From an uncultured Planctomycetaceae bacterium (GTDB lineage: Bacteria > Planctomycetota > Planctomycetia > Planctomycetales > Planctomycetaceae): DNA of 37,463 bases. Positions 8,057 to 17,000 of this stretch are shown here, in pieces. The first letter of the stretch is position 1. Every line of letters starts with the position of its first letter. A program made the translations under genes and the position numbers. The notes under the pieces are model-generated. The model was not told where the DNA came from, made no database searches, and was given only the letters and a program-made list of their open reading frames with translations. The stretch is taken from contig CAJWGB010000024.1 of the NCBI GenBank assembly GCA_913031625.1, forward strand, positions 1 through 37,463, in the 5' to 3' direction.

Positions 8057-9294
8057 GAGCCCAGTTCCTGCAGACGTCCTGAAACGCGATGGTGATTGTG
8101 ACCTGACTGAAACAGTTCCGGCAGGAATGTCGTTCCAAGTCCACTGTCCGCGGGCGGGACGAGAAAGCCATCTTCAATGACAGGCTGCCGGTCAATCAGC
8201 TGCTCATAAAAGGTACGGATGTGTGCCCGCACCGTTTCCTGAAGGACAACATTGCCGGACGCAACGGCACAATGCAGGCCCGAGTACATTGTGAGCGGTC
8301 CGGTACAGTCATGCATCGTGACGGGCACGTTGAACGACTGAGCAAGGTCCACGATCCGCCGGGTCTCACTGATGCCGCCGGACCACGTCGGGTCGACCAT
8401 AACATAGTCTGCTGCCTGAGCCTGCAGCAGGCTGAGATACGCTGGCCGGCCGAGCAGCATTTCACTGGCGGCAATCGGCAGGCCACTCTGACGTCGAAAA
8501 TCGGCCAGCGTTTCCACGTTGTCGACGCGCAGCACATCCTCAAGCCAGAACGGACGAATTTCTTTGAGTGCTCGAGCCAGTTGCAAAGCAGATGGCAGCT
8601 GAAAGAAAGCATGCCCTTCGATCATGATCTCAATCTGATCACCGACACGGTCTCGAATCTCTCGCAGAGGTTTCATTCCCGCTTCAATATCAGCAGCGGA
8701 AAGATAAAGTCCGCCGGAACGATGGGCATATCGGTCGAAGGGCCACATCTTCATGCCGGTGATCCCCTCGGCCACCAGCTCTTCGGCCAGATCCCCCGGA
8801 GCATGAATTGAGGACCAGTTATCCTGCAGCGGCCCGGACTGACCTTCGTCACCGTAGCCTGGCCATCCCGGATGTTTCCCGTGCACGGGCTCCTGCTGCA
8901 GTGTCCCATACCCGGGGCCACCGCACGTGTTGTAGATGCGAACTCGATCCTGAGTACACCCTCCCAGCAGTTTCCACACGGGCTGCCCGCATGCCTGACC
9001 CAGAATATCCCATAAAGCAACATCGAGAGCCGAGAGTGCACGCAGTTCAGCCCCCGGGTACCCGAACGCCGTGCAGCGTTCATACAGAAAACGCCAGTGT
9101 GATTCGATGTCGGTCGCTTCCTGACCGATCAGTCGTTCCGCCATCCAGTCATGAATCAACGCTTCAATGGCCCGAGGCGTATAATAAGTCTCACCACACC
9201 CAATGAACCCGTCATCTGTATGAATCCGAACCAGAATCAGGTTCGTCATGATGTTGGCGGGGACTGTTGTTTCAATCGCGGTGATTTTGGGCAT
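8053..9294 (-). CDS. Mandelate racemase/muconate-lactonizing-type sugar-acid dehydratase
   Basis: An enolase-superfamily enzyme of 413 residues. I start it at ATG 9294 (MPKITAIETTVP), where the capping domain of the family begins; the frame stays open to 9516 but the extra 74 residues look non-coding. Active-site features in order: the lid/cap segment GETYYTP, Lys182 in GMKMWPFD on barrel strand 2, metal ligands Glu226 (IEGH), Glu252 (WLEDV) and Glu278 (ASEM), and His328 in TMHDCTGP as the likely general acid/base. This pattern fits acid-sugar dehydratases, which eliminate water from aldonates or glucarates to give 2-keto-3-deoxy acids. It sits between a UxuA-type dehydratase (88 bp upstream) and the MFS transporter (ATGA overlap). 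The substrate cannot be read from sequence; galactonate, mannonate or a deoxy-sugar acid are options. Confidence 0.86.
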   Translation of the reverse strand: MPKITAIETTVPANIMTNLILVRIHTDDGFIGCGETYYTPRAIEALIHDWMAERLIGQEATDIESHWRFLYERCTAFGYPGAELRALSALDVALWDILGQACGQPVWKLLGGCTQDRVRIYNTCGGPGYGTLQQEPVHGKHPGWPGYGDEGQSGPLQDNWSSIHAPGDLAEELVAEGITGMKMWPFDRYAHRSGGLYLSAADIEAGMKPLREIRDRVGDQIEIMIEGHAFFQLPSALQLARALKEIRPFWLEDVLRVDNVETLADFRRQSGLPIAASEMLLGRPAYLSLLQAQAADYVMVDPTWSGGISETRRIVDLAQSFNVPVTMHDCTGPLTMYSGLHCAVASGNVVLQETVRAHIRTFYEQLIDRQPVIEDGFLVPPADSGLGTTFLPELFQSGHNHHRVSGRLQELGS

Positions 9295-9382
9295 GCGGAC
9301 TGACTTAACTGCGGCTTGAGGAATCACAAATTGCCGGCTCTCGCTTTGCTCACCGCGGCCTATCGATCTGCCACGGCGAAAA

Positions 9383-10339
9383 TCAGCTGGCGTCCAGCAG
9401 GCCTCGAATATACCCGAAGGCAAACAGCCGTCCCAGCATGGTGTAGCCGGGATCCCCATCGTCCTCGCCAAACAGTTGAGGAACATGATCCGGGCGGATT
9501 GGCCCCTGAAAGCCAACCTGCTTCAACACGCGAATGGCGGCCGCCATGTCTGTCGGACCATTGTCGTGAAAGGTTTCCCGAAACGAGGTCGGCCCCCCAT
9601 CCACATCACGAAAGTGCACATAGGCAATGTGACTTCCAAGTGCCTGAATCGTCTCCGGAATATCAACCCCCATGGTGGCAAACGAGCCCTGACAGAAACA
9701 GATGGCATTGCTGGAGCTCGGAACCAGCTGGACAAGTCGCTCGAAAGACTCAACACAGTTCATGATCCTCGCGCGGCCATTAAATTCCGGCAAGGGAGGG
9801 TCATCGGGATGCATGGCCAGCTTGACTCCTGCCTCCTCAGCGACGGGCACCAGTTCCCGCAGAAATGATTCCAGGTTCTGCCAGAGTTCCTGAGCCGAGA
9901 CGCGGTCAAACTCAACCCTGTCCGCCTGGTCGGTCAGTGACACAGCATTCACTGCATCATTCAGATCAAACGCAGTGACGCGCGCACCACCGCGTTCGGG
10001 AGCATCAAGTGTCGTTCGCACCCAGTCCGTCCCCGACATCCAGTTGTAACAGAGCAGGGGAACACCCGCCTGTCCCATGTCCTTCACGAGATCCTTCATT
10101 GCCTGAAGCTCAGTACCATCGTCGACGCCGCGAATGAGGGACTCAAAGGGCAGGAACCCTTCGATGGCAAGCAGTTTCAGATCGTAGTCATCGAGTTGGG
10201 CCTGAACCTCTCGAATCGCATCCACACCTCGGCCGGGGTAACGATAGACGACTCCTTCAACACCACACTGAGCGGCAAGTGTCATGTTGCGTTCGTCGCA
10301 AGGGGTCAGGACGGTTCCAAGGATCATTGTGTTGCTCAC
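9383..10339 (-). CDS. uxuA: Mannonate dehydratase, UxuA family (short form)
   Basis: Catalyses dehydration of D-mannonate to 2-keto-3-deoxy-D-gluconate in hexuronate catabolism, using a divalent metal. The 318-residue protein is shorter than the roughly 394-residue enterobacterial enzyme but keeps the diagnostic motifs in order: KLAMHPDDPP (His177), the metal-cysteine segment ICFCQGS (Cys216), YVHFRDV (His242), FHDNGPTDM, IRPDHVP (His285) and the C-terminal GYTMLGRLFAFGYIRGLL. Translation probably begins at GTG 10339, with an internal ATG four codons later as alternative; the ribosome site is weak. It is the first gene of a three-gene minus-strand operon with another dehydratase and a transporter. 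No KDG kinase, aldolase, mannonate oxidoreductase or uronate isomerase is in the window, so the pathway must be completed elsewhere. Confidence 0.85.
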   Translation of the reverse strand: MSNTMILGTVLTPCDERNMTLAAQCGVEGVVYRYPGRGVDAIREVQAQLDDYDLKLLAIEGFLPFESLIRGVDDGTELQAMKDLVKDMGQAGVPLLCYNWMSGTDWVRTTLDAPERGGARVTAFDLNDAVNAVSLTDQADRVEFDRVSAQELWQNLESFLRELVPVAEEAGVKLAMHPDDPPLPEFNGRARIMNCVESFERLVQLVPSSSNAICFCQGSFATMGVDIPETIQALGSHIAYVHFRDVDGGPTSFRETFHDNGPTDMAAAIRVLKQVGFQGPIRPDHVPQLFGEDDGDPGYTMLGRLFAFGYIRGLLDAS

Positions 10340-10603
10340 ATTCTCTGGCGTTCGACCAGTGGAGGGACAAATGCCAACTCCACACAGTCCGCAATACCCC
10401 CAATGCTACTGACTTTTGAACTCCGATTCTTCCCGGACATGTGGCAGGCCGACTCAGTGCGTCAAACACCTGACGTTTCCAGGTGACGATTGCCGGACTG
10501 CTCTGCTTCACTGTGGCCTCCGTGGTGAATCTGATCATGAATAACGACAGAGGAACAGAGAGCGTGTTTGCTGAGGTTTCTGCAGATTGATAGGATCAAA
10601 ACA
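10340..10603. promoter_or_regulatory. Divergent intergenic region between uxuA operon and thuA-like gene
   Basis: This 264-bp gap must hold promoters for both directions. It contains the inverted repeat CACCTG (10467-10472) / CAGGTG (10480-10485) with a 7-nt spacer, a candidate operator. It also holds a block around 10500-10525 (CACTGTGGCCTCCGTGGTGA) that resembles the repeat at 2604-2690. I could not identify convincing -10/-35 boxes. Confidence 0.4.
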
Positions 10604-11530
10604 ATGCCCGCCCCTTCCGGAACATCAAAGGCAACTGCAATGCAGCAACTTTCCCACACCGCTCGAGTTTTTTTAGGCGTAACGCTCGGACTACTGCTCA
10701 GCCCTCATCTCATCGCTGCCGACAAAGCAAAGGTTGTCTTTATTGCCGGAAAGCCAAGTCACGGGCGAATGCACCACGAGCATCGCGCCGGCAACATCCT
10801 GCTGGCAGACGCTCTCAACAAATCGGGATTGAATGTGGAGGCCGTGCATGTGCCTCATCCAGGCTATCCCAAAGACACGGCCATTCTTGAACGTGCAGCG
10901 ACAGTGGTCATCTTCTGCACCGGGCATCGAGGCCATGTCCTGAATGCTCACCTGGATGAGTTCGACAGGCTAATGAAGTCAGGCACGGGTGTGGTGATGA
11001 TTCACTGGGCGACGGAAGCCGAGAAGGGCAAGCCGGGCGAGAAGTTTCTTGAGTGGATGGGAGGGTTCTGCGACCTGAACTGGTCCGTCAATCCTCACTG
11101 GAAACCCAACTTCACCAACCTTCCCGTTCACCCGATCACCAACGGGGTTAAAGAGTTCAGCGTGAATGATGAGTGGTACTACCACATGCGTTTTGTGAAG
11201 GACCTGAAAGGCGTAACTCCAATTCTGTCTGATCTGCCACCACCGGAAACTCTCCGTCGCCCCGACGGTGATCGCAGTGGGAACCCAACTGTGCGAAAAG
11301 CTGTCGCCAGCGGTGAACGCCAGCATGTCGCATGGGCCTATCAGCGGCCGTCAGGAGGCCGGGGGTTTGGTTTCACCGGAGCACATAACCATGTGAGCTG
11401 GCAGGACGACAACTTCCGTAAAGTAGTGTTGAACGCAATTCTGTGGACCGCGAACATGGATGTACCAAAGAACGGCTGCCCTTCCGAACGCCCGAATGAC
11501 AAGCAGATTAAACAGAACCTGGATCGATAG
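10604..11530 (+). CDS. Secreted ThuA-domain protein (trehalose-utilization-like)
   Basis: A ThuA (PF06283-type) protein with a class-I glutamine-amidotransferase-like fold. ATG 10604 gives 308 residues and has a plausible ribosome site (TAGGATC). ATG 10640 would give a tighter signal peptide (MQQLSHTARVFLGVTLGLLL, cleaved after SPHLIAA) and is a real alternative. The domain opens with KVVFIAGKPSHGRMHHEHRAG and continues with ATVVIFCTGHRGH, GVVMIHWATE, the HPITNGVKEF segment, DEWYYHM and the C-terminal RGFGFTGAHNH. These histidine-rich strands are typical of the family. ThuA homologues take part in disaccharide oxidation in rhizobia, but planctomycetes carry many secreted paralogues of unknown function, often acting near sugar dehydrogenases. 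It is divergent from the sugar-acid operon. Confidence 0.86.
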   Translation: MPAPSGTSKATAMQQLSHTARVFLGVTLGLLLSPHLIAADKAKVVFIAGKPSHGRMHHEHRAGNILLADALNKSGLNVEAVHVPHPGYPKDTAILERAATVVIFCTGHRGHVLNAHLDEFDRLMKSGTGVVMIHWATEAEKGKPGEKFLEWMGGFCDLNWSVNPHWKPNFTNLPVHPITNGVKEFSVNDEWYYHMRFVKDLKGVTPILSDLPPPETLRRPDGDRSGNPTVRKAVASGERQHVAWAYQRPSGGRGFGFTGAHNHVSWQDDNFRKVVLNAILWTANMDVPKNGCPSERPNDKQIKQNLDR

Positions 11531-11593
11531 TCGCGGCACTTCGGTCTCATCACCGAAAATTGCCTCTGTCGACGTCAGTCATGTTGCAGCATT

Positions 11594-11763
11594 GCTTCTG
11601 TGAGCCGAAGGCCGTGAGGCCTCGGGTGAAACGCACCGTCCTGTCGCTCGTTGACACCCGAGGCTGACTGGAGCTTCTGTGAGCCGAGACGCGTGAGCGT
11701 CCGGGTGAAACGCACCGTCTTATCGCTCGTTGACACCCGAGGCCTCACGGCCTTCGGCTCACA
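11594..11763. repeat. Doubled REP-like palindromic element with a 30-bp perfect inverted repeat
   Basis: Two 71-bp direct units (11594-11664 and 11673-11743) share GCTTCTGTGAGCCGA at the left, GGGTGAAACGCACCGTC in the middle and CGCTCGTTGACACCCGAGGC at the right. Within each unit CGGGTG pairs with CACCCG. The left end of unit 1 (11599-11628) and the right end extending past unit 2 (11734-11763) are perfect reverse complements over 30 bp, so the whole can form one long cruciform. The arrangement recalls bacterial REP/BIME elements. No transposase is adjacent. Confidence 0.85.
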
Positions 11764-11941
11764 CGTACTTCATGCAGCAAAGCCAATCGTTGCAACCACG
11801 TACAACGATGGACCCAAGTTCCCGGGCAGCAAGGGATTGCATTTGCGAACAGATCTCTCGTTCACGCTTCGGGTTTCCATCCAGGCAGCCGCCAAACCGA
11901 ATATCGAAAGCGCTTCAGGGGCGTCTGGGGGCCAACAGAAA

Positions 11942-11967
11942 ACACCCGCTCGAAGTCGAGCGGGTGT
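11942..11967 (-). terminator. Intrinsic terminator of the DUF1559 gene
   Basis: ACACCCGCTCGA (11942-11953) and TCGAGCGGGTGT (11956-11967) form a perfect 12-bp stem. Read on the minus strand it is followed by TTTTCTGTT, giving a classical Rho-independent terminator about 50 bp after the DUF1559 stop codon. Confidence 0.88.
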
Positions 11968-12018
11968 GAGTGATTTTATTGGAGAGCCGAAACGTCTGGC
12001 GAAGTCCACGACAGACAC

Positions 12019-13047
12019 TTAGAACTCAACAGCGTTGCCGTCATTGCGAGCACCAAGGTTGCGCCAGACACCGAGGTCGATACTGTCACTGAAGCTTGTG
12101 ACAGATCCATCCATCATCAACGCATTCACAGAACCGACATGCCAGCTGCGAGCAGTAATGGCAGCGTAGGTTGGTGTCGAACAGCTCTTGTCTTCGCGGC
12201 ACGAAGTATAGTCACCTTCCATCTCGCGAGTTCCGCCTGGTACGAACACTTCGCTGTTAGGCGGCAGGGTTGTGGTACAGCCCGTCTGATGAACTCGGCC
12301 ATCAACCCACTCCGTATGCCCAGTCTCAGACTTGTTACTACCGCCCATGGAAATGAGTGACGTCACTTCAGAAGAAAGACTCGGCACCGAGGCTGTTCCC
12401 TGATCCCCGTCTCGGTTGTACGGGGTAAAGGCTTTCACCTCCATAAAACCCAGCGTGTTGGACGTTCCGTCAGTGAAGTGAGCCGTATTGAACTTTGAAT
12501 TCGGTGCAAACGCGCCATTGCCTGGAGAACGTGTGGCATTAGTCCACACTCGCCAGGTGCCACCGTTGTAGCCGTATGTGATTGGGTAATGGACTGCAAC
12601 ACCGCCGCTTTCGCGCTGGCGATCATTCGGGTCACTTGGGCAGATGAACAGTCCAACTCGCTGAGTTGCTATTCCCAGGTTGGCGGGGTCTCCATACGCA
12701 AGTGACAGATTAGCCTGACGAAACAGGTTTGCCTGTTCGACATACGGCAGAATCCTGGCATGGACTGACCATTCTCCACCCGGTGTGTTGTTGGTACTGA
12801 CATCAGAAACAAACGACGGGGGAAAGAACCTATACACATCCAGGTAATTGTGCAGTGCCAGGCCCACCTGCTTGAGGTTGTTTCGGCATTCTGTTCTTCG
12901 AGCAGCCTCCCGCGCAGACTGAACTGCCGGCAGCAGCAAGGCAACCAGAATGGCAATGATGGCGATGACCACCAGCAATTCGATCAGTGTAAAGCCCCGG
13001 ATCCTGCGAGGTCTGTTGGATGATTCCGATTGAGTGTGAAACAGCAT
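12019..13047 (-). CDS. DUF1559 protein with type-IV-pilin-like N-terminus
   Basis: A 342-residue member of the DUF1559 family that is heavily expanded in Planctomycetes. I start it at ATG 13047 ([11 protein letters not shown]), which has a strong ribosome site GGGAG 8 bp upstream, not at the frame's first codon. The prepilin signal is [19 protein letters not shown]: cleavage after Gly18, N-methylated Phe19 and Glu at +5, followed by one hydrophobic helix and [18 protein letters not shown]. The C-terminal hallmark [14 protein letters not shown] is present near residue 310. The protein is expected to be processed by prepilin peptidase and assembled as a pseudopilin-like envelope component; the precise role is unknown. 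The gene is monocistronic with its own terminator (11942-11967), and its 5' region holds two palindromic sites (13165-13180, 13260-13275). Confidence 0.93.
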   Translation of the reverse strand: MLFHTQSESSNRPRRIRGFTLIELLVVIAIIAILVALLLPAVQSAREAARRTECRNNLKQVGLALHNYLDVYRFFPPSFVSDVSTNNTPGGEWSVHARILPYVEQANLFRQANLSLAYGDPANLGIATQRVGLFICPSDPNDRQRESGGVAVHYPITYGYNGGTWRVWTNATRSPGNGAFAPNSKFNTAHFTDGTSNTLGFMEVKAFTPYNRDGDQGTASVPSLSSEVTSLISMGGSNKSETGHTEWVDGRVHQTGCTTTLPPNSEVFVPGGTREMEGDYTSCREDKSCSTPTYAAITARSWHVGSVNALMMDGSVTSFSDSIDLGVWRNLGARNDGNAVEF

Positions 13048-13164
13048 TGATACGCTCCCATGTCTTAAATTGACGATTGGGCCATGATCCACCGTGGATC
13101 GGAGCGTGGCTGGCTACTCGAGTGCCCAGATTCTGGGCCAGCGTTTGCTTGCGTGCTCTTGGCA

Positions 13165-13275
13165 ACTGAGACTCAGTCTCAACAGCAAGATAAAGGATAA
13201 TGTCGACCAAAAGAAGCCTGCAACTCGAATTTGCACAGGAAAATCACTAATTCCGGCTCACTGAGACACAGTCTC
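13165..13275. promoter_or_regulatory. Pair of near-identical palindromic sites (candidate operators)
   Basis: ACTGAGACTCAGTCTC (13165-13180) and ACTGAGACACAGTCTC (13260-13275) match at 15 of 16 positions and lie 95 bp apart. Each contains GAGAC-N3-GTCTC, and the first extends to the perfect palindrome TGAGACTCAGTCTCA (13167-13181). They sit in the 472-bp gap between the divergent DUF1559 and exbD genes (13048-13519), where no coding sequence is evident. This is what a dimeric repressor or activator would need, but the regulator is unknown. Confidence 0.5.
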
Positions 13276-13519
13276 CCAACTATGACAAGAGCTCCGGACG
13301 CCGACGATGACTCGCCAGCTGTGAGCCGACGATGCCATTCAGCACACACTGAGAGACTGCAGTTCGCCGTTACGAAAACTCGTTCCGACTGTTGACCTCG
13401 TCGTACCTCACGAAAGAATTCCGGGTGATGGATTGCTCGACGGATTAGCCCCAGCGGCTGTCGCATATCCTTCTCTCAAGGTAGGATGAACTCGGTCGGT
13501 TCGGCTTCCTGGTGCTTTT

Positions 13520-13987
13520 ATGAAGTTTCGCCTCAATAAGACTGGTGGCAAACGCCGCGTTGATATGACGCCGATGATTGATTGCGTCTTTCAACTCCTG
13601 CTGTTCTTTCTGGTCGCCAGCAATTTTCAGGAACAGGCCCGTACGACGGGTGAGGGAGAACTGGGAGCCAGCCTGCCGTCCGTCACATCTGCCATGCCGA
13701 TGGTGATGAAGCCGCGAGAGATGATCGTAAACCTCGACGCAGATGGAAAAATGTATCTGGATGGCCAGCTGCATTCAGAACAGCAACTCGCGGCACGTTT
13801 TCAGCGAGCTCAGACAGATAACCCCGGCAACACGTCCGTCGTGATTCGCGGCGATGAAGCTGTCGACTGGAAGTATGTGGCCCGGGTGATGGGCCTGTGT
13901 AACGACGCGGAGATTCCAAAACCAAGACTGGCTGTCCTGACAGATGGCCAGGAAGGCGGACCCAACGGTGGTCCGGCAACCCCTTAG
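13520..13987 (+). CDS. exbD: ExbD/TolR-family biopolymer transport protein
   Basis: A 155-residue inner-membrane protein with the ExbD/TolR layout: a short basic cytoplasmic N-terminus (MKFRLNKTGGKRRVD), one transmembrane helix containing the conserved protonatable Asp (MTPMIDCVFQLLLFFLVAS, Asp21), and a periplasmic domain with the IVNLDADGKMYLDGQ strand and the late VVIRGDEAVDWKYV segment. The family works with an ExbB/TolQ proton channel to turn proton motive force into movement of an envelope partner. No ExbB/TolQ gene is visible nearby. The next gene begins 14 bp after this stop, so ExbD and the 1,103-residue membrane/toroid protein form one operon and probably work together. The upstream 472-bp gap holds two palindromes. 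Confidence 0.9.
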   Translation: MKFRLNKTGGKRRVDMTPMIDCVFQLLLFFLVASNFQEQARTTGEGELGASLPSVTSAMPMVMKPREMIVNLDADGKMYLDGQLHSEQQLAARFQRAQTDNPGNTSVVIRGDEAVDWKYVARVMGLCNDAEIPKPRLAVLTDGQEGGPNGGPATP

Positions 13988-14001
13988 CCCTCGGACACAG
14001 C

Positions 14002-17000
14002 ATGGCCAGCTTACTCAGCATGTCGAAGGAGGAGTATGCTCAGCAGGGCAAAAGCACCACCCCTGCGCCGGCCATCACACTGTCCATCGCGTCCGGCGTC
14101 TTTGCATTTGCCGGCATGGTCCTTCGATATCGCCCCGGTGATCCTGTTCCGATTTCAGGGATGGATACATTCGTCGGTCAGCTGTTCCTTTCAGTTGGAC
14201 TAACACTTTTCCTGCTGTTTCTGACGGTACTCATCCGTGGCGTCATGATGAAGCGGGTTCAGTGGGCCGTTCTGATCAGCCTGTTGATTCACTTTGTGAT
14301 CTGTCTGTCACTGCGTGCCGTTTTTGTGAGTGTGATGAGCCCCGTTATGGGCGACATCTCAGCTGTTGAAGAAGAGCAGGAAGTTGCACTCCCCGATTAC
14401 GGCGGAGTTGAATCCACGCCTTCACAGGAGCAGACATGGCAACAACCGTCCCATGTTGAGGTCCGGCAGAACGCGGAGCAGCAACTCGATCGGCAGACGG
14501 CTGACGTCCCGACAAACGCAGAGCCTGAGCGAGTTGAATCGGAACAGAATGTTGCGGAAGCAGCTGTTCCGGACCGACAACAGCAACAGGAGCAAATGCA
14601 GGATGCTGTTGATCACCAGATCCAACGTACTACTCAGCGAGCTCAGGCTGATACTCCGGATCAGGTGCAGTCACCAAACATGCGCACGGCTGAGTCCAAT
14701 CAGCCCAGGTTGAACGCACGAGAGATCGAACGCCAGCAGGCCGACCCTCAGAATTCTCGCCGACGTATGGAGCAGATTGATGAACGCACGGAGCAGTCCC
14801 TGAGTGCCGCCAGTGTGAATGCACGGTCGGACGTCACTCCGCAGGAACTCCAGTCCATCAACGCTCAACAGAACCGGCGAGCTCCGCGCCGCACAGAAAC
14901 GGAAACCGAAAGCGCCGAGAACATCCGCATGGCTGATACAGCTGATGTCTCACAGTCGCTGACTGGACCGAGATCATTCAACGTGGAACGCCAGACGCAG
15001 TCACAACTGACTGAGCGTACCCAGTCAGCTGTCCCTCGCACCGGCTCCTCATCACCTTCCTTGCAGACTGTGAACCCTTCACGGGCAACAAATTCTGACT
15101 CCCCTGATTTCGCAAGCATCAGTGGTGGAAGTGCGGGACTCCCACGTCGCACGACTCAGAACAATCGAAACATCTCTGCAGCCGACACACGGGTCACGGA
15201 CACAATTAGCGGACAGAGAACCGGATCGTCAGGCACTCCTGTATTAAACGCTGCGGATACGGCTCAGGTCAGTCGAGGTCAGAGCGGACTTCCGACTCAG
15301 AATTCAGGATTGTCAGGACGAGCCGGCGGCTCAGGTCGACTGATGACCGTGCGAAACGGCCCTTCCAGCCTGAGTTCCGGAACGACAGGGACAGCTCGCG
15401 GATCAAACCAGGGCCCCTCCCTTGGCGCTGCAGTCGGGAGTGGGAATTCCGGCGGACGGACGGCTCAAGCGGGACGTGGCGTCCCGGGCGCAGTGGATAC
15501 AACAGCCTCATTGTCTGGATCCGCAATGGGTTCCGGCCAGTCAGGAAACTCCAGCGGTACGCAGACCGGTGCAGGGCAGGGGAGCGATACCGTGCTTGCC
15601 GGCGGACCCTCTCGCAACGCGTCCGGCCTCGGACGCAGAACTTCCTCTCTCCCCGGCAGTATGCGAAGCGGCGGTACAGGCAACTCCGGCGGTGGACCAG
15701 GATCTTCCAGCGACCAATCAGTCGCGCTGGGCGCCATTGGCCGGTCCGGCCTTGCGGGGCGATCAACTGATTCAGGCGCCCGACTTCAGGGAGCCATCAG
15801 TGGAGGACAGTCCGGGGGCCGCGGAACAGGGCGTTCTGGCCCCGGTGTTTCGCTTCCGTCCGGAGCACTTGAAATTGCAGGCAGCCCGCTCGGAGGATCG
15901 GGATCAGGAACAACCGGTAGTTCAGGAGCCGGCACGGGCAGAGTGGCGCCTCCTTCAGCAAGTGGTGATATTGTGGGTGGTGGTGATGGAATTGGTGGAG
16001 GCCGTCTGGGAGGACCTCGAGGAGCAACACTCCGGCGAGCATCCGCCGGCCTGCCAGGCGTTCGTTCGGGCGGTGGCTCGGGCCTTGCACGATCTCGTCC
16101 CTCGCTTCGAGGGTCACTCAGCGGAAGCAGTCTCGGACGTCGGACATCGTCAACCCAGAGTGCACCAACACTGGCTTCGTCGTCGGAGATCGCAGCCATG
16201 GTGCGAAGAAACGTTCCAGGAATCAGCAATGTCCTGACAGAGCGAATCAGTGCCACGTTTTCAATGAGAACGCCTGAAGCCCGAAAGGAAGCTGTCGAAC
16301 GGCTTGGCGGAAGTAAAGAATCCGAACAGGCAGTTGAACGAGGTTTGAAGTGGTTGGCTGGTCATCAATATGCAGCCGGTCACTGGAGTGTCCACGAGAT
16401 GAATTGCCAGGATCACCGATGTACGGGCCATGGCAGTTCGGAGGCAGATGCAGGGGCAACGGGAATGGCACTCCTTGCATTTCTTGGCGCCGGGAACACG
16501 CACCAAAGCGGACAATACACAGCGGAAGTTGGGCGCGGCATCAGGTGGCTGCTGGCGAATCAGCAGAAATCGGGTGATCTGTCGGCGACTCAGAACGAAT
16601 ACGTAAGGTACTACTCCCACGGGCTTGCGGCGATCGCACTGTGCGAGGCCTATGGGATGACAAAGGATCCCCAACTCGAGCAGCCTGCTCAGGCCGCACT
16701 CGACTTCATCGTTGCCTCGCAACATCCGGATCTGGGCGGCTGGCGCTACAAGCCGCGAACAGAATCCGATACCTCGGTCAGTGGGTGGCAGCTGATGGCA
16801 CTGAAGAGTGGGCAGATCGCGGGACTTCAGGTTCCATCATCCGCCTTCCGAGGAGTTGGTGGCTGGCTGAATCGTGTCGAAGACAAGACGGCCCCCGGAC
16901 GGTTTGCATACCACCACCACCCCAGCTACTCCACCACAGAAACAATGACCGCAGAAGGCCTGTTGATGCGGCAATATCTGGGGGCTCGCCGGGACGACTC

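Noticed and set aside
9295-9516. N-terminal extension of the enolase-type dehydratase
   Set aside because: The family begins at MPKITAIE (9294). The extra residues are Cys/Arg-rich, unlike the family, and would overlap the end of the uxuA gene.
11594-11763. CRISPR array or insertion-sequence ends
   Set aside because: There are only two units without regular unique spacers, no cas genes, and no transposase between or beside the inverted repeats.
15269-16256. Several open frames on both strands across the linker of the toroid protein
   Set aside because: The region is low-complexity Gly/Ser/Arg coding DNA, which leaves all frames open. Only the 14002-17313 frame has membrane and toroid domains on either side.
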